Shown here: positions 50,291-64,000 of the stretch, in pieces
Layout of the letters: each line of letters begins with the position of its first letter
Numbering within the stretch: the first letter of the stretch is position 1
Source: Dirofilaria immitis
Lineage: Eukaryota > Nematoda > Chromadorea > Rhabditida > Onchocercidae
NCBI GenBank assembly: GCA_024305405.1
Contig: JAKNDB010000097.1
Span: 55,001-119,000, forward strand
Length of the DNA: 64,000 nucleotides
Direction of reading: 5' to 3'
The notes under the pieces: model-generated
Seen by the model: only the letters and a program-made list of their open reading frames with translations
Databases searched by the model: none
What the model was told of the DNA's origin: nothing
Translations under genes and position numbers: made by a program

Positions 50291-52767
50291 TGCATCATTT
50301 ATTTTTGATTGAAATAGACTAATTTCTCGTTAATTTTAATTTTTATTATGGAAATTGAATCAATCATTAAAAGAAATGATAAAAAATTTTTATTTATTAT
50401 TATTTTAAATAAAATGAACTGGTGATAGCTTAATTAATTAATGAATTTGATGGTACACCTACAAGGCATTAACATTTTTATCATCGTTATCATCTTTCAT
50501 TATAAATAATATTATATTTTATAAGCTTCTTAATCAGTAGTAGTGAATAAAATTATCGAAAACTATTCAAATTTGTTGTAAAATCGAATCAATCTAACCT
50601 TCATTATCATTATCATTAGTAATAACATTATTATTGTTATCATCATCACCATTATCAACATTATCATCATTCATGATAATGACAAACTGAATTACTACAA
50701 ATCATAATGACAATCACATATTTCGTTTATAAAAAAATTATTTGCAATATATTACAAAAGTAAGTATTCAAATGATACACAAATTTTCAAAGTTCAAAAT
50801 TATTAACAAAAATTCAAATATTAATTTATTTTTAGACGAATAAAAAAATGTTGCGTTGCAAATTTTTCATATTTCTTTATGCAATATTTTGAAAGATTGT
50901 AAAAATATTTTCCTTTGCAATTATTATTATTCGTTATTATCATCATTATCACTGTCATTATTATCATCATTATCATTATTATTTTAAAAATGAATTACCA
51001 CTTTTCTATATAATCGTGTGTGCGCATATTATTTTATTATGAAAGAATTTAATAGAAATTAATTTGGATAATTTCTTTTTCAGAAAACAAATCGATAATT
51101 AGTGTGAAAGGTCAATATAGCTTTAATTATTGATCATTCATCAATTATTATTTTAAGATATGATTTGTTTTAATTGAAATATCGGATTTTATTAGGATTT
51201 ATTATCAATAGAACTTAAATCGAGCAAATGATTGAATAGAATCTCTCGAATGATTTTAGTTATTCCGAGATAACAACAAAGATAGATTTCATTATTTGTC
51301 GTTTATCAGATTAGCAAAATATACTTAATCAAATTATAAAAAATATTTGGAATATTAAGCAACACTGATTAAAAGTTACAAAAAATATGAATAAAAAAGA
51401 AAGAAAAAAAAACAACAATTATCATAAAAGAATGAAAAAGAAAGATAAAATATTGATCAATTTAGCAATATTTTAATCATAAAAAAGCAAAACATTTATC
51501 ATTGATAATTTAATTGAATTCCAATTTTTCGTTTTATTTTTATTTCATTAAAATTTTATAAATTATATCTTACAGCTCTAAAATTTTCATTCTTCTCTTT
51601 TTTAATTTTTAATTTTTTATATAAATAAATAAAAGTTTTCTATTAATATACAAAATTGATTTTTGTTAAATCAATTAATTTATAGCTAATAAAATTATAA
51701 ACAATTAAACATTCCTTTCAATCTTTTTTTCGTTTTTATTCTAATTTTCAATATTTTATGCTTAAAATTAATAATTTTAAGCATTTTTAAAAGACTACGT
51801 ACTGATTATTTTGATAAGTATATTATCAGCTAAAATATAATTCCTTGGAACTTTGAAGTTATTTGAATATCAATGGCAACTTCAATATGTAATATGTAGC
51901 AAAATTTTTCAAATCTGAAATAAAACTATATTACATATCTTCACAAATCGATCAAATCTACTGAGAAAAAAACAATGATGAAACCACTCAAGATAGCAGA
52001 AGAGAAAATTGATTCTAGATTTATGATTCCCATACAAAAATCTCGTATTTATGACCAACGAGAACACATCAGAATTTTGATCGAAGCATTGGAGAATTTG
52101 ACTTCTGGATGTAAAATTTTGTTTCGCGCAGGAAAGATTCAATTCAATGGTTGTAAAAATTTTTGAGAATATTTCCCGCAAAATTTTTTTCCCATTCAAA
52201 CGTTTCCGACTAATTCATAAAATTTAATAGTGGTAGAAAAGTTCACATGATAAACTGAATCGAAAGACGAAATCCAGATATGAGTCGATGTTGTATAGGA
52301 TGCGAATGTGATATTCACTCCAGTAATTTTATATTTGAAATTAACAACAATATTCCATTTTTTTTAACTTTTTATTTAAAATGTGTCACAATTTGTCAAA
52401 TAACAACACCGCTATGAAATTAACCTGAATATTTTCGGAGATCATAAAGCAATAAGGACATAGATTCTAAAAAACGGAAACGTATAAAAGTTTTTTTGCA
52501 AATTTTTCCAGAAATTAAAATCCGTGCTGAAGTAAGTAAAAATTGTAATTAAGAATCAAAGAATTTTGCATACATAAAACAAGGAAACTTATATATTTCT
52601 TATATGACAATTATACATTAACACGAAGGATAAACATAATTATTTACCATCACTTTTATGATCTTGCAAGAACTGATCTGCCTTTGAATTCTATTTTTCA
52701 AGTTTCATTTAGCACAGAGAATGAAAAGAGAACAACTGTTGGAAAAAATTCGCGACAGATCAAAGTT

Positions 52768-55549
52768 TTACATAAACAAAAAATGACATCGTTTTATGTT
52801 GCCTACAAAAATATACTGGATATCCGATATAAATAAAAGAATGTCGAATGTATCAATTAAAAATTCATTTTTGAAGATATTACGACTGAGGTAGTCAAAG
52901 ATAGCCGGATAATTATTCAGTCCATTGAACATGATTCTTTGCCTACTGGTTAGCGATGATCGAAGCATGAACATCAACTGCTGATGAAACAAATCAAATG
53001 GACAACTATGCTCTGTTGCCAAACGTACCTGTAGGATAATTAGTATTCCAGCAGGTTTCTTTTTCCGAAAATCCATGAAAATTACGATCAAATATTTTGA
53101 AAGTTTTTCAGAAATTATAGTCAAAAATAACATTAGTAGTAGGTAGTACAGAAATAAATTAAGACCACCGAATATGCATAGCATGAAAAATCTTACCACA
53201 AATTATAAAATATGTAAAAAATATAACAGAAGAAAAAAAGTGTACCCAATCTGCAACACACTGTTTTGGAGTAGAAGTATAACCAGCGAACATAGCTGGA
53301 TTTTCTAACAAACCGTTTGCCGACATTATACCTGCAAAATGATGATTACTAAATTTTGATCTTCCTATTATACCTTTTTTCGGCATGATGTCTGGCAGTA
53401 AGAAGTTTACAATAATTAAACGAATTATTTTTTTCGAGTTTGTAAACAAATTTATTGAAATTCATATTAAAAGGGAGTTGAAAACATTCAACATAATGTG
53501 TCTCTGAATTTATCAATAGAAAAAGAAAAATCAGTGAAAAAAAAGATGTTACAGAAATTAAAATCATTTGAAAGCACAACATTAATTTTGCCCCAAAGAA
53601 AATTAATCCAGCATGTGGGAGTGGCAAGCGTAGAATGGTGATGGATAATAAGTAATAATGTAAAACCATCATTCAAAGATGATAATGATTATAAAAATAA
53701 TCATAAAAACTTAACCATCAACTTTTGCATACTTCGCAACTTCCAATGCTTGTTCATAGCTTTGACATTTCCATTGGCAATAACTGGAATAGAGAGGCTT
53801 GATTTGATCAACTTGATCATATCGTAATCTGCAGGTTCCGATCGCTGTTCAGGTGTCCGTCCGTGTACTGTTATAAATGAAACGCCGGCCTTTTCTGCTT
53901 GACGACATGTTTCTAAAGTTAATTGGCGATTTGGTTTTAATCGAATTTTGATGGAAATCTGAAATTTGCAATATATCGAACTTGCATAATGAAAGTTATT
54001 GCTATTAATTATCAAGAGAATTTTTAGAAGAGTGGTTAACATTACAGTGAAATCTGGTTTTGAAATTCGCCGACGTGTAGTTGCAACAATATCAGCAATT
54101 CGAACGGGATCTACCAATAAACTGGAGCCATATCCTTCCTTCATAACATCTCGCTGTGGACAACCACAGTTAAGATCAATACCCCGACAATATCTGAGTG
54201 AACATAAGCATTAGTTACAATTCATGTTAAATTGTTTGATTTGATTAACTTAATTGTATCAAAAGCTACAGATTCCGATAGCTGTTTTAGATCTCTTCTC
54301 ATGCACTGCTATAAATGAAACATCAATTAGCTAAACATCATTTCTAAAACAAGAATATAATGTGATGATACCTGCTTATAAACATTGCTGCTGTGGAAAA
54401 CTCTTCTGGTTCATTGGTAGCAAACTGCACAACAGTTGGATTGTCACCTGCATAAAATAACAACCTATAAAGTAACTCACTGTGAGCTAACTTTTATTCG
54501 CAGATTGAAAAGTCATCAAGAAGTATCAAATAAAAGACATCCAAATGAATGATTATATAAAATTGAGTTATTTTAATACTAATTTATATCATTTATTTGC
54601 CTGAATAATTCGATGTGTAAACGTTTTTCCTTACAACTTAAAAGGCAGCTTCGAAAATACTAAAACGAACTATATGAAATTGTACAGAATTAATATGAAC
54701 CTGGACAAGAAGTAAATTCTGCAGATCGACATTGTTCGGAGGCAATAAAATGTTTTGCATAAATCATAGGTGTAAATGCAACATCTGCTGAATATAGTCG
54801 AACTAACATTCGAAAAGGCAATCTATAAAAAAATAAACGATTTCATTGATAGAAGATATCTCATGATTTCTAATCACTAATCTTATCTACCGTTGCATTT
54901 TTTCATCTTTTATTTGCTCCTGATCTGATTTTTTCCACCATAACAAATTTGAATTCAATATAAATAAGAGCCGAATATTTATTTCATCTAATTTCTCGAC
55001 AATAATTGATTTTAAATATTCGTTTGAATATGATATTTCATAATTCAATTTGGAAAAATATATATATATGTATATAAACTTCTCTGCCTCCAATCTCGAT
55101 TCAATTTTGAAAAATATATGCAAATTTCTTTCAAAAATCTTACTTTAATATGTTTTTAACTTTGCAGAAGTTTATAAGCATTGTTTTTAAATTTAATGTT
55201 GACAACAAAATTTTTATTTTGTTACATTTAAGAATGTAATAATGCAATTCAATAGGAAAAATGGTGACAATCATCGAAAAGATAAGTGATAAAATTTTCT
55301 ACAATAAATTGATTAAGTAATTAGAAATGAATATAAGTCAATAAATACATATATCTATAACACATTAATTAGGATAGGAAATAGGAAAATAGATGATGAA
55401 AAAGAAAGATGAACTTACTTCGAATATCGTACCATTGGTGCAGCAACGAATACAGGCATATCATTATTATTATCATTACATATATTCTTGGTGATCTTCT
55501 TCCTTTCATTACTTTCTCCAATTAATAAATCATATAATTGATTTTTCAT
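52768..55549 (-). CDS. DUS4L: tRNA-dihydrouridine synthase, DUS4 type
   Basis: The family uses FMN and NADPH to reduce uridine to dihydrouridine in the tRNA D-loop; the DUS4 branch modifies positions 20a/20b. Exons: 55419-55549, 54701-54822, 54372-54447, 54046-54193, 53716-53958, 53246-53331, 52768-53028. Motifs in order: APMVRYSKLPFRMLVR (FMN-barrel start, about residue 35), DNPTVVQFA, GIDLNCGCPQR (about 114-124, with the family's catalytic cysteine in GCP), KEGYGSSLL, SIKIRL, ITVHGRTPEQR, IPVIANGNV (FMN phosphate loop), GLLENPAMFAGY, and the helical C-terminus FHQQLMFMLR and LTSRQR. With one base added in the T run 53761-53763 the exons total exactly 356 codons with stop, against about 317 residues in the human protein. 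The ATG at 55549 directly follows a TTTTCAG site. Downstream of this break the reading returns to the conserved frame, so I read the gene as intact. Confidence 0.93.
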
Positions 55550-55556
55550 TACTGAA
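55550..55556 (-). promoter_or_regulatory. Probable trans-splice acceptor of the DUS4 gene
   Basis: Minus-strand CTATTTTCAG is followed by TA and then the ATG at 55549. This matches the nematode 3' splice consensus, and no upstream coding exon was found. Confidence 0.6.
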
Positions 55557-55969
55557 AATAGTCTCCATAATTGAACTAGAACAAAGCTAAAAGCAAAATT
55601 TGTTAAATTTCATCCAATATCTAAGCTTATCTTTACATTATCGATCGCTTAACCTTTTTGATTTCTATCCTATAGCTTACTTAATTCTATAAACAATAAC
55701 TTAATCTCTAAAATAATCTGTTATATTTAAAATAATAATTTGATCTCTAAAAATAGCAGCTGATCTCTGAAGCAATAAATTGATTGATTTTTATATTGAT
55801 AGCTTAATTTTTACACCAATAGCTTGATTTCATATCGATAGATCGATTTCGATATAAGAAAACAGTTTGGATTAAGTAATTAAACTTGGAAAATATCGCA
55901 AATTTGTACATTCAACTGAAATAGTAACTTCGAGAAACTCTTGATAATCATGATTTCATCTAGTTTTAA

Positions 55970-56179
55970 TTAATCAAGCATTCTAATTTCCAAATAATTC
56001 CCAAACACCCCGACACCCATAGCTCCCCGAGCAAACATATCGATATCGAGAATCTTGACATTTTCGAATATTACCCGCGATTTACCGGATTGTGAAATAT
56101 CCGGAACAATAATTTTCGTTGCGGCTTCATCAGAGTGACACAACAAGGAGTGACTGAGCGTAATATCAGTTGACATCAT
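55970..56179 (-). CDS. Hypothetical 69-residue open frame in the shared promoter region
   Basis: An uninterrupted frame, from two adjacent ATGs to TAA, with balanced codons and higher GC content than its surroundings. The peptide is not low-complexity; it has stretches such as KSRVIFENVKILDID and FARGAMGVGVFG. I recognise no family with confidence. It could be a small gene, a remnant of a larger one, or an upstream open frame of the DUS4 transcript. Confidence 0.3.
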   Translation of the reverse strand: MMSTDITLSHSLLCHSDEAATKIIVPDISQSGKSRVIFENVKILDIDMFARGAMGVGVFGNYLEIRMLD

Positions 56180-56424
56180 AAATCGCTTTCTGCTACTAAC
56201 GGACTTGAGAAGTTCTGGTGTTTCTGGAGGAGTTCGCGGACGTGTTAAGGACTTCTAAGGTTGTAAGATAACTTCAAGATGTATCGAGAAGTTCCAGGGT
56301 ATTATAAAGTTGTACCTATTCTTTGACTGTTGGGTTGATTTTGAAATGTCTTTGATTTTGGTGTATTAATACAGCTTTTTCATCGTCCAGTAATGTTCCG
56401 CTATCAATTTATACAAAATTACGT

Positions 56425-56432
56425 ATTAACAG
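56425..56432 (+). promoter_or_regulatory. Probable trans-splice acceptor of the ISWI gene
   Basis: ATTAACAG lies six bases before the ATG at 56439. It is a weaker match than the DUS4 site but fits the same arrangement. Confidence 0.4.
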
Positions 56433-56438
56433 AATAAA

Positions 56439-63853
<7,415 letters not shown>

Positions 63854-64000
63854 CATGATCTTATGAATTTTTGCTATATTTTTGGATAAAATTCTTTATT
63901 GAACTTTTTCCATTCCGCAGTGTATAAAATTGAACTCACTCATTTCAAGTGATTTAACAGATATATCTTTATATATCCTTCTGGTATTCTCAGAAAGATT

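Larger units (their letters stand above)
48071..52767. other. Intergenic, no gene recognised
   Basis: Between the 28S fragment and the 3' end of the DUS4 gene. It contains CAT-type short repeats near 48190, a hairpin at 49322, a degenerate repeat at 49990-50290 and CAT/TTA tracts near 50590 and 50920. Overlapping open frames of 63 and 96 codons at 51909-52199 run on opposite strands with no family resemblance and no clear splice context. Confidence 0.6.
55550..56438. promoter_or_regulatory. Shared divergent promoter region of the DUS4 and ISWI genes
   Basis: About 890 bases separate the two start codons. The two genes point away from each other, so their promoters must lie here. No TATA box or initiator stands out. 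The middle part (about 55975-56300) has clearly higher GC content than the flanks. Confidence 0.6.

Noticed and set aside
51909..52199. Overlapping open frames of 63 (plus) and 96 (minus) codons
   Set aside because: No family resemblance and no splice or start context; the two strands compete for the same bases. A real small gene cannot be excluded.

Overview
This window is animal nuclear DNA, most likely from a nematode, possibly a spirurid or filarial-type worm. The sequence is very AT-rich. Genes are split into many short exons with 3' splice sites of the form TTTTCAG, TTTTTAG or TTTAAG. In the three genes whose 5' ends lie inside the window, a 3' splice site sits 2-8 bases before the chosen ATG with no matching 5' splice site, as expected for spliced-leader trans-splicing. 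The assignment to nematodes rests on these signals and on gene content. The finer placement is a guess.

Layout. (1) 2895-29067, plus strand: the C-terminal three quarters of an unc-79 homologue (auxiliary subunit of the NALCN/NCA sodium-leak channel), 39 recognised exons plus one new candidate exon. The N-terminal exons lie upstream of the window. (2) 33846-36943, minus strand: a six-exon gene for a BED-type zinc-finger protein of about 516 residues with Asp, Asn and Gln runs. (3) About 37-52.7 kb: a gene-poor interval with microsatellites, G-rich runs, perfect hairpins and two decayed rRNA fragments, an 18S piece at 37113-37301 and a 28S piece near 47790-48035. (4) 52768-55549, minus strand: a seven-exon tRNA-dihydrouridine synthase of the DUS4 type. 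(5) 56439-63853, plus strand: a complete 22-exon ISWI chromatin-remodelling ATPase (SMARCA5/isw-1 class), divergent from the DUS4 gene with about 0.9 kb between start codons.

The most striking pattern is that all four genes carry single-base frame breaks inside otherwise well conserved exons. I count 16 in about 11.5 kb of coding sequence. At 15 of them one missing base explains the break (one extra A, or two missing, at the sixteenth), usually at a homopolymer. With those bases counted, every exon phase fits its neighbour, and the DUS4, BED and ISWI reading frames come out at whole numbers of codons. The simplest reading is residual homopolymer-deletion error in a long-read assembly, not four pseudogenes. 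Gene prediction on this sequence would break up all four genes.

The genes do not form a pathway: one is a neuronal channel subunit, one a probable transcription factor, one a tRNA-modification enzyme and one a chromatin remodeller. I found no CRISPR array, no convincing transposon and no tRNA gene. I see no clear new biological system. The best leads are the phase-matched candidate exon in unc-79, the buried rDNA fragments, a GC-AG intron in the ISWI gene, and many introns carrying their own minisatellite, one of which has duplicated a splice acceptor.
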